This document shows positions 27,600 to 36,030 of a stretch of 39,556 nt of DNA, piece by piece; position 1 is the stretch's first letter; each line of letters opens with the position of its first letter. The stretch is taken from positions 1-39,556 of the IMG/VR virus record IMGVR_UViG_3300042558_000797, one strand, 5' to 3'. The notes below the pieces were generated by a model. The model saw only the letters and a program-made list of their open reading frames with translations. It searched no databases and was not told the DNA's origin. The DNA comes from a virus. The position numbers and the translations under genes were made by a program.

Positions 27600-28544
27600 A
27601 TGAATACAGAATCAATCATTGAATATTTAGATGTAGCTGACTTGGATTGTATATATTTAAGTTACGATGAACCAAAAAAAGAAGAGTTTTGGGTCAAGAT
27701 TAAAAATATGGTACCATGGGCCAAACGAGTAGATGGCGTTTATGGTAGTGATGCTGCACATAAGGCTGCAGCCGAATCATCTGATACTGAAAGATTCATT
27801 CTAATAGATGGCGATAATATGCCAGATCAAAAATTTTTTGATTTAACATTAGAGATTACCGAACAAAATAAAAATGCTCAGTTTCGTTGGAGAGCCAAGA
27901 ATCATGTAAACGGACTCTACTACGGTAATGGTGGTATGAGTAGTTGGACCAGATCATTTGTTAATCGTATGAAAACTCATGAGAATACAGACGGCACAGA
28001 TCAAACTAATATTGAATTTTGTTTTGATCCACTGTACTGGCCAATGCATGATTGTTATAGTACTACTTATATTAATCATACGGCAAAACAAGCATGGAGA
28101 GCAGGATTTCGTGAGGGCGTTAAGATGTGCACTCGTAGTGGAGTAGTGCCGTCTAGTAAACAAGAATTCTTAAAATGGGTGTGGCCTAGAAATTTACAGA
28201 ATTTAAGTATTTGGCAAACTATAGGTCATGATGTTGAAAATGGATTTTGGGCAATTCATGGCGCTAGATGTGGTACGTACTATCTGATGTTAGAACAAAA
28301 TTGGAATCATACTGAGGTCAGAGACTTTAATAAACTTGATGAGTTGTGGGAATTACATAAGAATGATCAAGAATCAGATTCCATTAAAATTGCTCAAGAA
28401 CTAAATAAACATCTAGGTACAAACATTATAGAGTTTGATGAACAACAAAGCAAATTTTTCAAAGACTATATCAGTAAAAATTGGAACAATATGGGTCCAA
28501 TGATTACAGAATTATCAGTGATTAGATCACAAGAGGGTTGGTAA
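27600..28544 (+). CDS. Glycosyltransferase-like protein, DGDN type
   Basis: The product has 314 residues. The N-terminal part contains LDCIYLSYDEPKKEEFW, then PWAKRVDGVYGSDAAHKAAA, then ERFILIDGDNMPD with the acidic DGD at residues 70-72. This is the layout of a GT-A-like domain known from phages, where the DxD follows an AHK-containing helix. The C-terminal half has AWRAGFREGVKM and WAIHGARCGTYY, which I cannot assign but which look conserved. A CTAAATA late-promoter-like heptamer at 27588-27594 is too close to the ATG to leave a normal leader. The stop overlaps the next start (TAATG). The likely role is sugar transfer in the decoration cassette; this is family-level inference. Confidence 0.55.
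   Translation: MNTESIIEYLDVADLDCIYLSYDEPKKEEFWVKIKNMVPWAKRVDGVYGSDAAHKAAAESSDTERFILIDGDNMPDQKFFDLTLEITEQNKNAQFRWRAKNHVNGLYYGNGGMSSWTRSFVNRMKTHENTDGTDQTNIEFCFDPLYWPMHDCYSTTYINHTAKQAWRAGFREGVKMCTRSGVVPSSKQEFLKWVWPRNLQNLSIWQTIGHDVENGFWAIHGARCGTYYLMLEQNWNHTEVRDFNKLDELWELHKNDQESDSIKIAQELNKHLGTNIIEFDEQQSKFFKDYISKNWNNMGPMITELSVIRSQEGW
28532..28537 (+). promoter_or_regulatory. Ribosome binding site AGAGGG
   Basis: AGAGGG ends six bases before ATG 28544 and favours that ATG over the in-frame TTG at 28538 as start of the rSAM-SPASM gene. The TAATG overlap with the previous stop supports the same choice. Confidence 0.6.
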
Positions 28545-29491
28545 TGGAACATAAATATTTTAAATTAGAACATAGTAATTCTAGTCATAAAGATTGGTTT
28601 GTTGTCAACTGGTGTTTAGGAAATACATGTAATTTTGCATGTAGTTATTGTCCTGATAGTCTACATGATGGATCAATTCGTTGGCCAGAGTTAGATAAAA
28701 TAAAATCATTCATTGCCAAAGTAGTAGAACAAACTGCACCTAGAAAAGTATACTTTGAATTTACTGGTGGTGAAGTTACTTTATACAAATACTTTACTGA
28801 AATTTGTCAATACTGTACAGAATTGGGTGCTAAAGTTGGTCTAATTAGTAATGGTTCACGTACATTACGTTGGTGGGAAGAACATAAACAATATTTTGAT
28901 CATGTTTGTTTGAGTTTTCATCCAGAATTTGCAGATCCAGAACACTTTATTAACGTGGCAAAAATTCTACACAATGATGTACGTACACATGTTAACATCA
29001 TGATGAGTCCGGAAAAGTTTGATTATTGTTATGATGTTGCTAATAGAGTAAAAGATATTGGAAATTTAAGTATGGCATTACAACCATTGATTCATGATTT
29101 TGGTGATACATTGTTTGATTATAATGACTTTCAAAAACAAATATTTGACAATCAACATGAATTGATTACTAAACACATTGTGTTTGATAAATCTTTTGAC
29201 TATTATCGTGGTGCAATGCGATTACAGTTTGAAGATGGAACTAGTCGTATATCAAGTGCACATAGATTCATCAGTGATAAAACTAATGATTGGAGTGGAT
29301 GGAAATGTTATGCTGGAGTTGAGCAAATCATTGTTGATTTAAGAGGATTAATATATCGTGGTTGGTGTCGTGTAGGGGATACTATTGGACATGTGTTTGA
29401 TGATAATCTAAGAATACCTACTGATCCAGTTGTATGTGATAAAACAATGTGTCATTGTAACTTTGATATTATGAGTACTAAGGAGAAATAA
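28544..29491 (+). CDS. Radical SAM protein with C-terminal SPASM-like domain
   Basis: From ATG 28544 the protein has 315 residues. The radical SAM [4Fe-4S] motif is CNFACSYC (Cys 29, 33, 36), followed by the GGE-type SAM contact in FEFTGGEVTL and the LISNGSRTL strand. The C-terminal 65 residues hold five further cysteines at 255, 275, 298, 303 and 305, with the closing pattern C-x4-C-x-C, which suits a SPASM/twitch auxiliary cluster domain. Such enzymes modify peptides or proteins (thioether, epimerisation, C-C links) or sugars. No RiPP recognition domain is visible at the N-terminus. The gene follows a glycosyltransferase-like gene and overlaps a 46-codon frame by one base. Substrate unknown. 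Confidence 0.75.
   Translation: MEHKYFKLEHSNSSHKDWFVVNWCLGNTCNFACSYCPDSLHDGSIRWPELDKIKSFIAKVVEQTAPRKVYFEFTGGEVTLYKYFTEICQYCTELGAKVGLISNGSRTLRWWEEHKQYFDHVCLSFHPEFADPEHFINVAKILHNDVRTHVNIMMSPEKFDYCYDVANRVKDIGNLSMALQPLIHDFGDTLFDYNDFQKQIFDNQHELITKHIVFDKSFDYYRGAMRLQFEDGTSRISSAHRFISDKTNDWSGWKCYAGVEQIIVDLRGLIYRGWCRVGDTIGHVFDDNLRIPTDPVVCDKTMCHCNFDIMSTKEK
29481..29485 (+). promoter_or_regulatory. Strong ribosome binding site AGGAG for the 46-codon gene
   Basis: AGGAG lies five bases before ATG 29491, one of the best Shine-Dalgarno sequences in the cassette. It supports real translation of the small frame. Confidence 0.6.
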
Positions 29492-29631
29492 TGATAGAAG
29501 ATTGTCGTTTGAACAACATTGAAATAGTGGACAATCATAAAAATGTAAAAATGTATGATGATTCTTATTCGGAAATTATAGAAAATTATCAAGAAGTTAT
29601 AGATTTTATTGAGCACTGTCATAATGAATGA
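29491..29631 (+). CDS. 46-residue peptide between two radical SAM genes
   Basis: The frame is too short for usual gene calling but has AGGAG five bases ahead, overlaps the previous stop by one base (TAATG), and its own stop overlaps the start of the next radical SAM gene. The product is acidic with two cysteines (residues 5 and 44), several Asn/Asp/Tyr and a helical second half (YSEIIENYQEVIDFIEHCHN). Its place between two rSAM genes is where a small peptide substrate or partner might lie; it could equally be a remnant of a lost rSAM core upstream of the displaced SPASM-like domain. I recognise no family. Confidence 0.5.
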   Translation: MIEDCRLNNIEIVDNHKNVKMYDDSYSEIIENYQEVIDFIEHCHNE

Positions 29632-30856
29632 CGCTAATACTAATAAACAATTCAGAATCTACGATAAGACAAAAAAATATATTAGACTGTCAGTGGATGA
29701 GACTATTGCTAGAGGGTTAAACAAATGGCAAGACTGGCAATGTAGTGCCGGAACTAGAGGATTATATATAGACTTTGATGGTAATCTTTGGATTTGTAAT
29801 ACGGCTAGTGCCAAGTTAGATAGATTTAATTTTGATGGATGGAGATCAATATTAAAACAGCATAAACCTGTTAACCCAACTGAAGAATGGTGGCCTATAC
29901 AAAACAAGTTAGGTTTAGAATATCGTAAAACTAAAGACGCATTTAAAAAAGTTTTAGATAATACTGATGAAGTTAAAGCGCAATATCCTGGATTTTTGGG
30001 AAATATTTTTGATGGTTATGAATTTCCTAAATCTTGGTTCAATTGTCCTTGGGATAGTTGTGGATGTGGCGCTGATGTTATATTATCCAAATCAAAAACT
30101 ATAGATGATAAACAACTGCTTTCTGTTACTAACCATCGTTGGGAAGGAAAACAAAAAACATCTGACGATTTAGTTGATGTTATTGACGAATCAACTGCAG
30201 TTGAAATGAATTTTCCTATTCCATATCAAATATTATGGGACTTGGGACGTAGATGTAACTATGACTGTAGTTACTGTTGGACTAGTGTACATAATAGAAC
30301 TGATGATCATAAAGATTATGATTTGTTAATAAGTACGGCAGATGATCTGATTTATAATTGGGCTAAAGGTCAGAGTATACGTTGGAATTTTGGTGGTGGT
30401 GAACCGACATTACACCCTAGATTTTTAGATTTTTTAAAATATCTTAAAAGTCATAATCAATGGACAATGGTAACATCAAATGGAACCAGAGATCATAAAT
30501 ACTGGACAGAGGCAGTTAAGTATATGAATAGTATTAATTTAAGTGCTCACTTTGATGGATTATTAGATGAAAAAGATGAAGATCGTTTTGTGAAAAATAT
30601 TGAATCAATTTGTAAACATTTTGACGAACATAATGATGATCATTGGCTAGAGATTAAATTAATGGCCCCACCACAATATATAGATAGAGCATTGAGACTT
30701 AGAGATAAAATCAAGTCATTGGGCACATTAGATAAACTTGGCGCCAATAATAGAATAAAAGGTATGATTAGTCTTGTACCAATTAGAGGACTTGGCGATA
30801 GTGGTATACTAGTTGAATATACAGAAGAACAATTAGATATTTTTAGGACACAATAA
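29624..30856 (+). CDS. Radical SAM protein with N-terminal SPASM-like domain (reversed order)
   Basis: I take ATG 29624 (410 residues), overlapping the stop of the 46-codon gene; a TTG at 29609 would add five residues. Residues about 38-150 carry Cys 40, 58, 141, 146 and 148. They align with the C-terminal domain of the 28544 protein: WQCSAGTRGLYIDFDG against WKCYAGVEQIIVDLRG, LGNIFDG against IGHVFDD, and a closing C-x4-C-x-C in both. The radical SAM core comes afterwards: CNYDCSYC (Cys 211, 215, 218), NFGGGEPTLH and MVTSNGTRD. The protein ends soon after the core without a C-terminal cluster domain. It is probably a peptide- or sugar-modifying enzyme. Precedent for an auxiliary domain before the core exists in the N-twitch rSAM group. 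Substrate unknown. Confidence 0.72.
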   Translation: MNDANTNKQFRIYDKTKKYIRLSVDETIARGLNKWQDWQCSAGTRGLYIDFDGNLWICNTASAKLDRFNFDGWRSILKQHKPVNPTEEWWPIQNKLGLEYRKTKDAFKKVLDNTDEVKAQYPGFLGNIFDGYEFPKSWFNCPWDSCGCGADVILSKSKTIDDKQLLSVTNHRWEGKQKTSDDLVDVIDESTAVEMNFPIPYQILWDLGRRCNYDCSYCWTSVHNRTDDHKDYDLLISTADDLIYNWAKGQSIRWNFGGGEPTLHPRFLDFLKYLKSHNQWTMVTSNGTRDHKYWTEAVKYMNSINLSAHFDGLLDEKDEDRFVKNIESICKHFDEHNDDHWLEIKLMAPPQYIDRALRLRDKIKSLGTLDKLGANNRIKGMISLVPIRGLGDSGILVEYTEEQLDIFRTQ

Positions 30857-30858
30857 TC

Positions 30859-31548
30859 ATGAATTTACAAGAAATACATCGACTGATAGACAAGCATTTG
30901 CCAATGGTGAGATTTGAAGATTTAAAAGTAATAATTGAACTTTTGAATTATACAAAACCTAACTCTATTTTAGAATTAGGCACCGGCACCGGCGGGTGGA
31001 TATTATCTATCAACGAAGCTCTAGACCACGATATGTCCTTTATCGGATATGAAAATTTTAAATGGGATAGTATTGGTCAACAGTTTACGGATATTAAACA
31101 ATTAGAAACTCAATTACGGCTGATATCAAAAAATAATAAAATTACATTAAAAGACAGTGATGTAACTAAGTTAGATAATTTAGAGTTTAATGGTCAGTTA
31201 TTTGATGTAGTAAGATTAGATTGTTTAGAAGAAAGCAATGATATCGATAGATTATTTTACAAAATATTTCCTTACACATCGGATAATTGTATTTTTTTAG
31301 TAGATGATATAGTACCAAATAATTGCCCAAATAGATTTTTAACCTACATGAATAAAGTAGGCGACGGCATATTAAAACCAATCTGGTTTGGTAATAAAGA
31401 AGGCGCATGGTGTAAATACTCTTATAACCACAATCCATTACTAGATCATGTAATATTTCATATCAAAGATGAGATATCATACAGTGACAATCTCATACAT
31501 TGGTACAATAAACAAGAAAAATATTTACAGACTAGAGGGTCGATTTAA
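30859..31548 (+). CDS. Class I SAM-dependent methyltransferase
   Basis: The product has 229 residues. Motif I is ILELGTGTGGW (residues 37-47), motif II FIGYENF (Glu 65), a motif IV strand FDVVRLDC near residue 116, and a following CIFLVDDIVPN. The DD after the fifth strand recalls the Methyltransf_24 / cephalosporin-hydroxylase-like group, which often methylate small molecules or sugars in glycan clusters. It follows the previous gene by two bases and precedes the B12-rSAM gene by three, so it is in the same unit. Its base use (for example GGCACCGGCACCGGCGGG) differs from the structural genes and may mark separate ancestry. Acceptor unknown. Confidence 0.72.
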   Translation: MNLQEIHRLIDKHLPMVRFEDLKVIIELLNYTKPNSILELGTGTGGWILSINEALDHDMSFIGYENFKWDSIGQQFTDIKQLETQLRLISKNNKITLKDSDVTKLDNLEFNGQLFDVVRLDCLEESNDIDRLFYKIFPYTSDNCIFLVDDIVPNNCPNRFLTYMNKVGDGILKPIWFGNKEGAWCKYSYNHNPLLDHVIFHIKDEISYSDNLIHWYNKQEKYLQTRGSI

Positions 31549-31551
31549 AAT

Positions 31552-33855
31552 ATGAACTACTACGAAATAATAAAAAACAGCACTAGCCACTTGGATAGGT
31601 GCGAAGTTGCTTCGGCAACAGATTGCCCTATTGACCTACTAACAATGTTTATCACCCATGACAGTGAGATCGATGTGGTAAGAGCAGCTGCTCTAAATTT
31701 AGTATGTTCAGCTGAGTTGCTTAAGATTGCTGCTACCAGATTTCCTGAGTTTGCTGGTGACGAATTTTTAGCAATGCGAGAAAAGAAAAAGCACCAATAT
31801 TTAATTTTAAAAGAAATTGAAGAACTTGAACAAACATATGGTAATTTGTTAGTTAATGATCGAGATGAAATTATTAGAAAACATATCCTAAAAGAAAATT
31901 ACATTGATCATGCATCGTCACATTTAGGGATTAGTCCCGAAGAATTTAAATCTAGAAATTTAGTTAATTTTGTAAATCCTGATGTACAATGGGCAGATAC
32001 TGATAAGTTTAGAGTTGCTATGATTATTGCTCCTGCTTGGGGGGTTCTTTTCCCGCCATATAATATTGCTAAATTAACAGGATTAATGCGTAGTCAAAAA
32101 TATAGCGTAAAGGTATTGGATCTTAATATAGAATCATATCATAGATTAAAAAGTTTACATGGAGAAGATTATTGGAGGTCTGAAAGATATTTCTTATGGC
32201 TAGATCAAGTTAATTTTGAAAAATATTTGCTACCAGATTTAGAACCATTGTTTGATAGAATTATTTTAAACTTATCAATAGAAAAACCTAAAGTTGTGGG
32301 ATTCTCTATCTATAATACAAACTTTCACGCAACTATGTATTTGTTAAAGAAACTAAAAGAAGTATTGCCGAATACTTGTTTTATTGCAGGCGGCCCTGAA
32401 ATGGCTGAAAGATATAATTGTTCTTACGATTTACCTAAAGACTTTAATTACATTTTTGTTGGAGAAGCTGAAGCTAGTCTAATAGAATTTTTAAATGAAG
32501 TTCCAAGTATAACAACTTATGAAAAAGGTAAAGTTATTGGTACTACTACTAGTAGATTAAATTTAGATGAATATGCATATCCTGATTATTCTGATTATAT
32601 ATTATCAAATTATCAAGAAGGATCGGGAATCAGTGCGGAAACTTCTAGAGGATGTGTAGCACAATGTAGTTTTTGCTCAGAAACATACTATTGGAGATTC
32701 AGAAGTTTAAGTCCAGAGAGAACAATTTCAGAGATTGAACATCAAATTAAAAATTATAATATTAACAGAGTTTGGTTTGTAGATAGTTTAATTAATGGGG
32801 ATCTAAAAAGTTTTAAGAAACTAGTTGATTTAATTTTAGAAAAAGAATTAAAGTTTAAATGGAATAGTTATGCCAGATGTGACGGAAGAATGACTAAAGA
32901 ATTTATTCAAAAAATTGCAGACAGTGGATGCAATTGTCTAAGCTACGGAGTCGAGAGTGGTAGTCAAAAAATATTAGACAATATGAGAAAAAAAATTGAA
33001 GTATGGGAAGTTGAGAACAATCTCAGAGATACTAGTGATGCTGGAATTTTTGCACATATAAACTGGATGATTGGATTTCCAACCGAAGATGCAATTGATT
33101 GGATGCATGGTCTACAATTATTGTTTAATTGTAGAAAACACATACATGCTATTAGTGTGGGATACGGTGCTGGTGCTGCTCCTGGAAGTCATATGAAAGA
33201 AGACCCTGACTATTATGGAATAAATTTTGATTATTTTCTAGATAATTGGAGAGACGAACATTATACAAATACTCAACTACATAGATTTTTACGCATAAAA
33301 CTTACACATATATGGTTAGCTATTATTAATAAGAATTCTAATGAAAAAATACATGATGCGATTTCATACGCAAGTCTGGATAATTTTTATACTATTAGTG
33401 GTCTTGGTAATCCTAAGATAGACTATGATCCTGCTGATAATTATGTTGTATTTCCTGCAACAAGTTTTGAAATCAGTATGGAATCTGAATATCTTGCATT
33501 CTTTTATGTAATTTACAAATATTTTGGTGCATTTTCTATTAATTTAAAATCTGATCCCGGATCAGATAAAGCTGTATTTGGTAAATTTATTGCGGCAAAT
33601 TATGTCAGTAAAGTATTTTTCGAAGTTAACGATAATGGAGATTATACTTTTAAAATTAATCATGAGTTTTCTCATTCATCACCTGATGATGTTGAACGAG
33701 AAGAAAAATATAAAAAAGAAAGAGAAACACGAGACATGAGCTTTTCTAAAGAAAGATCAGAACATGGAAATATTCAATCCTGGATTTCAACTGTTTCACA
33801 AGTTAAGTCGTCAATTAAGCCAGCAAAGAAAAAATTTATGTTAAAACAGGAATAA
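31552..33855 (+). CDS. B12-binding radical SAM protein with N-terminal LRV-like repeats
   Basis: The product has 767 residues. Residues 1-70 are two leucine-rich-variant-like helices with CP/CS-x-x-LL units (DCPIDLLTMFITHDSEIDVV and VCSAELLKIA; Cys 25 and 52). Residues about 153-320 form the cobalamin-binding Rossmann domain (KFRVAMIIAPAWGVLFPPYN, VVGFSIYNTNF, CFIAGGPEM); the usual His ligand motif is not evident. The radical SAM motif is CVAQCSFC (Cys 368, 372, 375), and the core continues to about 560 (LSYGVESGSQKILDNMRKKI, GFPTE). The last 200 residues are unassigned with a Lys/Glu-rich end. Class B enzymes often C- or P-methylate unreactive positions or rearrange rings; P450-like assignments cannot be read here. 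Proline codons favour CCT (14 of 25 by hand) unlike the CCA-rich structural genes, suggesting later acquisition. Confidence 0.78.
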   Translation: MNYYEIIKNSTSHLDRCEVASATDCPIDLLTMFITHDSEIDVVRAAALNLVCSAELLKIAATRFPEFAGDEFLAMREKKKHQYLILKEIEELEQTYGNLLVNDRDEIIRKHILKENYIDHASSHLGISPEEFKSRNLVNFVNPDVQWADTDKFRVAMIIAPAWGVLFPPYNIAKLTGLMRSQKYSVKVLDLNIESYHRLKSLHGEDYWRSERYFLWLDQVNFEKYLLPDLEPLFDRIILNLSIEKPKVVGFSIYNTNFHATMYLLKKLKEVLPNTCFIAGGPEMAERYNCSYDLPKDFNYIFVGEAEASLIEFLNEVPSITTYEKGKVIGTTTSRLNLDEYAYPDYSDYILSNYQEGSGISAETSRGCVAQCSFCSETYYWRFRSLSPERTISEIEHQIKNYNINRVWFVDSLINGDLKSFKKLVDLILEKELKFKWNSYARCDGRMTKEFIQKIADSGCNCLSYGVESGSQKILDNMRKKIEVWEVENNLRDTSDAGIFAHINWMIGFPTEDAIDWMHGLQLLFNCRKHIHAISVGYGAGAAPGSHMKEDPDYYGINFDYFLDNWRDEHYTNTQLHRFLRIKLTHIWLAIINKNSNEKIHDAISYASLDNFYTISGLGNPKIDYDPADNYVVFPATSFEISMESEYLAFFYVIYKYFGAFSINLKSDPGSDKAVFGKFIAANYVSKVFFEVNDNGDYTFKINHEFSHSSPDDVEREEKYKKERETRDMSFSKERSEHGNIQSWISTVSQVKSSIKPAKKKFMLKQE

Positions 33856-33862
33856 AATTTAA

Positions 33863-35143
33863 ATGATACCCGATAATAAAGTTTTTTGCATGGCGCCATT
33901 TATTCATACATATGTAGAACCTACTGGATCGGTTCGTCCATGTTGTGTTGCACAGTCGGAGACTTTTGGAAATATTCAAGAAGATTCTATAGAAAATATT
34001 TGGAATAACAACAAGTATAAAACGATTAGACTAAGAATGATCAACAATGAGCCAAGCCCAGAATGCAAAAGATGTATGACTGAAGAATCGTGGAGCAATC
34101 AGTCTATGAGATTGGCCATGAATAATTTGTACTCTGATCAAATTGATATAGTTAATTCTGTAACATCAGACGGGGAATTACCAAATATTCGGTTACTAAG
34201 ATGGGATTTTAGATTTAGTAATCTATGCAATCTAGCATGTATTGGTTGTTCTCCAGAATACAGTAGTACATGGTCTGATCTAGCAACACAAATGTACAAT
34301 GTAAAACAACCTATATTTTTAAATAACAAAAATCATATGCAACAGTTTTTAGATACAGTGTTTAATTCTAGTATTGATTCAGTTAAACAAATCTACTTTG
34401 CCGGAGGAGAACCATTAATTCAATGGGAACATTATGAAGTATTGAAACAATTACTAGATCATGGTAATTTAGATTCAATTGAATTTTCCTACAGTACCAA
34501 TTTAACTAGTTTAAATTTTAAAGGAACTAACATATTGGATTATTGGACCAAGATGAAGAAATTATCAGTTTGTGTAAGCATTGATGAAGTAGATGAAGAT
34601 CGCTTACACTATATACGTTATCCATCTTCAATGGATAAACTACTACCAAATTTAAAATTATTAAAAGAGAATTTAACTACTCAAGAACAAACATACACTA
34701 TTACACCAACTTGGAGTATACTAAACACTCATCGGATAAAAGAGTATATGGAGTTTCTCTTAGAGAATGATCTATTACCTAATTCATTTAGCGTTCAATC
34801 AAAATGGGAACATGACTTTCATTTAATTATAATGTTAGATCCAGATCGTCTGTCAGTTGGTGCCAGTAGTCCAGAATGGAAAATAGAGTTACATAAGAAA
34901 ATTACCGAGTATCAAGAATGGTATAAGAGTACTCTAATACCTTTAAAACATAAAGGTGTACGAGATGTTTGTATCAAAGTTCTGGATCAGAACATTGAAA
35001 GATTTCATAGTGCTATTGATCGAAATGTGCCATACGATTATGAACAGTGGCAGTTATGGATTAGCCGACTCGATACTGCTAGAAAGACAGACTGGACAAA
35101 AACTTTTCCTGAGCTATCATGGCACTTAAATAAACACAATTAA
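33863..35143 (+). CDS. Radical SAM protein with N-terminal twitch domain
   Basis: The product has 426 residues. The N-terminal 75 residues form a twitch/SPASM-like cluster domain: FCMAPFIHTYVEPTGSVRPC with Cys 9, 27, 28, then GNIQEDSIENIWNN and CKRC (Cys 68, 71). The radical SAM motif is CNLACIGC (Cys 122, 126, 129), followed by IYFAGGEPLI. This order corresponds to the group named twitch domain-containing radical SAM proteins, common in phages and marine bacteria with no firmly assigned reaction. The late part has IRYPSSMDKLLPNL, also found in the 36031 protein (LRYPSKWDDLEVNL), so the two are homologs. Operon-linked to the B12-rSAM gene by a 7-nt gap. Confidence 0.8.
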   Translation: MIPDNKVFCMAPFIHTYVEPTGSVRPCCVAQSETFGNIQEDSIENIWNNNKYKTIRLRMINNEPSPECKRCMTEESWSNQSMRLAMNNLYSDQIDIVNSVTSDGELPNIRLLRWDFRFSNLCNLACIGCSPEYSSTWSDLATQMYNVKQPIFLNNKNHMQQFLDTVFNSSIDSVKQIYFAGGEPLIQWEHYEVLKQLLDHGNLDSIEFSYSTNLTSLNFKGTNILDYWTKMKKLSVCVSIDEVDEDRLHYIRYPSSMDKLLPNLKLLKENLTTQEQTYTITPTWSILNTHRIKEYMEFLLENDLLPNSFSVQSKWEHDFHLIIMLDPDRLSVGASSPEWKIELHKKITEYQEWYKSTLIPLKHKGVRDVCIKVLDQNIERFHSAIDRNVPYDYEQWQLWISRLDTARKTDWTKTFPELSWHLNKHN

Positions 35144-35144
35144 T

Positions 35145-36029
35145 ATGGCAAACATTATATGTGTAACTTGCAGGCGAGACTTTTCTGATTTTAAAAGACA
35201 AGTTAAAAGTTTTAAAAAACATCTTCAATTAGATCATTCCATTACTTACATAATAGAAGATGCAGATAATATAGACCCATATGTTGAATTTATTAACTTA
35301 TCTAGCATTAAAAATAATATAAAAATATTTCCTAGTACTAGATTTATACCTAAAGATATTATAGCACACGGGCATATAAAACAACAACTACTTAAATTAT
35401 TAGCATCTGCTGGTTCAGCCGAAGAAGAATGTTGGGTTATTGATTCAAAAGATTTTTTAGTTAGTAGTCCTGATACGAATAGTATTGATCCGTTCTCTGC
35501 TATCGAAGCTGACCCGACTCGTGACCCGCACTTCTTTTTAAAAGACAAGTACTGTAAAAAGTTTAATTTTAAATACGTTGATAAATTAAGTTTACCATGG
35601 ACTCCATTTAAATTAATAAAATCAAATGTAATAGGTTTAATAAACTTATTAGGAGCAACAGAGTTTACAGAATGGTTTTTATCTGAGCCGGAACAATGCG
35701 AATTTTATCTTTATCAACTGTACTGTTACTCTAACGATTTACCCATTGAATTCAAATATAAAGAAACCGTAATCAAACTTTGGCCTTATATAATTAGTAA
35801 TACTCCCAGTGTAGATTATCTAGAACTTGTTAAAGACAAACTAACAAAAGAAGGGGTACAGTGGATTTCTAAGCATAGATGGGCACATCATTCTTGGAAT
35901 GCCGAAGTGATGAGTGTATGGAAAGATATTATATCTCTAAGTGATTTAACAGAATACGATGTTTTCTTTGAAGAAGATAAGCATGAATTTATAGAATTTG
36001 TTAATCGCAATTGCAAAATTAAGGAATAA
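35145..36029 (+). CDS. Glycosyltransferase-like protein (DUF6492-type)
   Basis: The product has 294 residues. The N-terminal strand IICVTCRRDFSDFKRQVKSF, the IKQQLLKLLASAGS helix and the following ECWVIDSKDFLV (residues 96-106) are the layout of the DUF6492-type GT-A-like proteins, where a D-S-K-[DN]-F segment stands in for the DxD. The C-terminal part (WISKHRWAHHSWN) also fits that group, in which late His residues are common. No membrane segment or signal. It lies one base after the twitch rSAM gene and one base before the next, so it is part of the same unit. Sugar donor unknown; family-level inference. Confidence 0.55.
   Translation: MANIICVTCRRDFSDFKRQVKSFKKHLQLDHSITYIIEDADNIDPYVEFINLSSIKNNIKIFPSTRFIPKDIIAHGHIKQQLLKLLASAGSAEEECWVIDSKDFLVSSPDTNSIDPFSAIEADPTRDPHFFLKDKYCKKFNFKYVDKLSLPWTPFKLIKSNVIGLINLLGATEFTEWFLSEPEQCEFYLYQLYCYSNDLPIEFKYKETVIKLWPYIISNTPSVDYLELVKDKLTKEGVQWISKHRWAHHSWNAEVMSVWKDIISLSDLTEYDVFFEEDKHEFIEFVNRNCKIKE
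36021..36026 (+). promoter_or_regulatory. Ribosome binding site AAGGAA
   Basis: AAGGAA ends four bases before ATG 36031 and decides this start for the LRV-twitch-rSAM gene against the in-frame TTG at 35998 that lies inside the previous gene. Confidence 0.6.
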
Positions 36030-36030
36030 A

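Noticed and set aside
35246-35548. 100-codon minus-strand frame inside the DUF6492-type gene
   Set aside because: Opposite a coding region with clear motif content; no ribosome site or domain.
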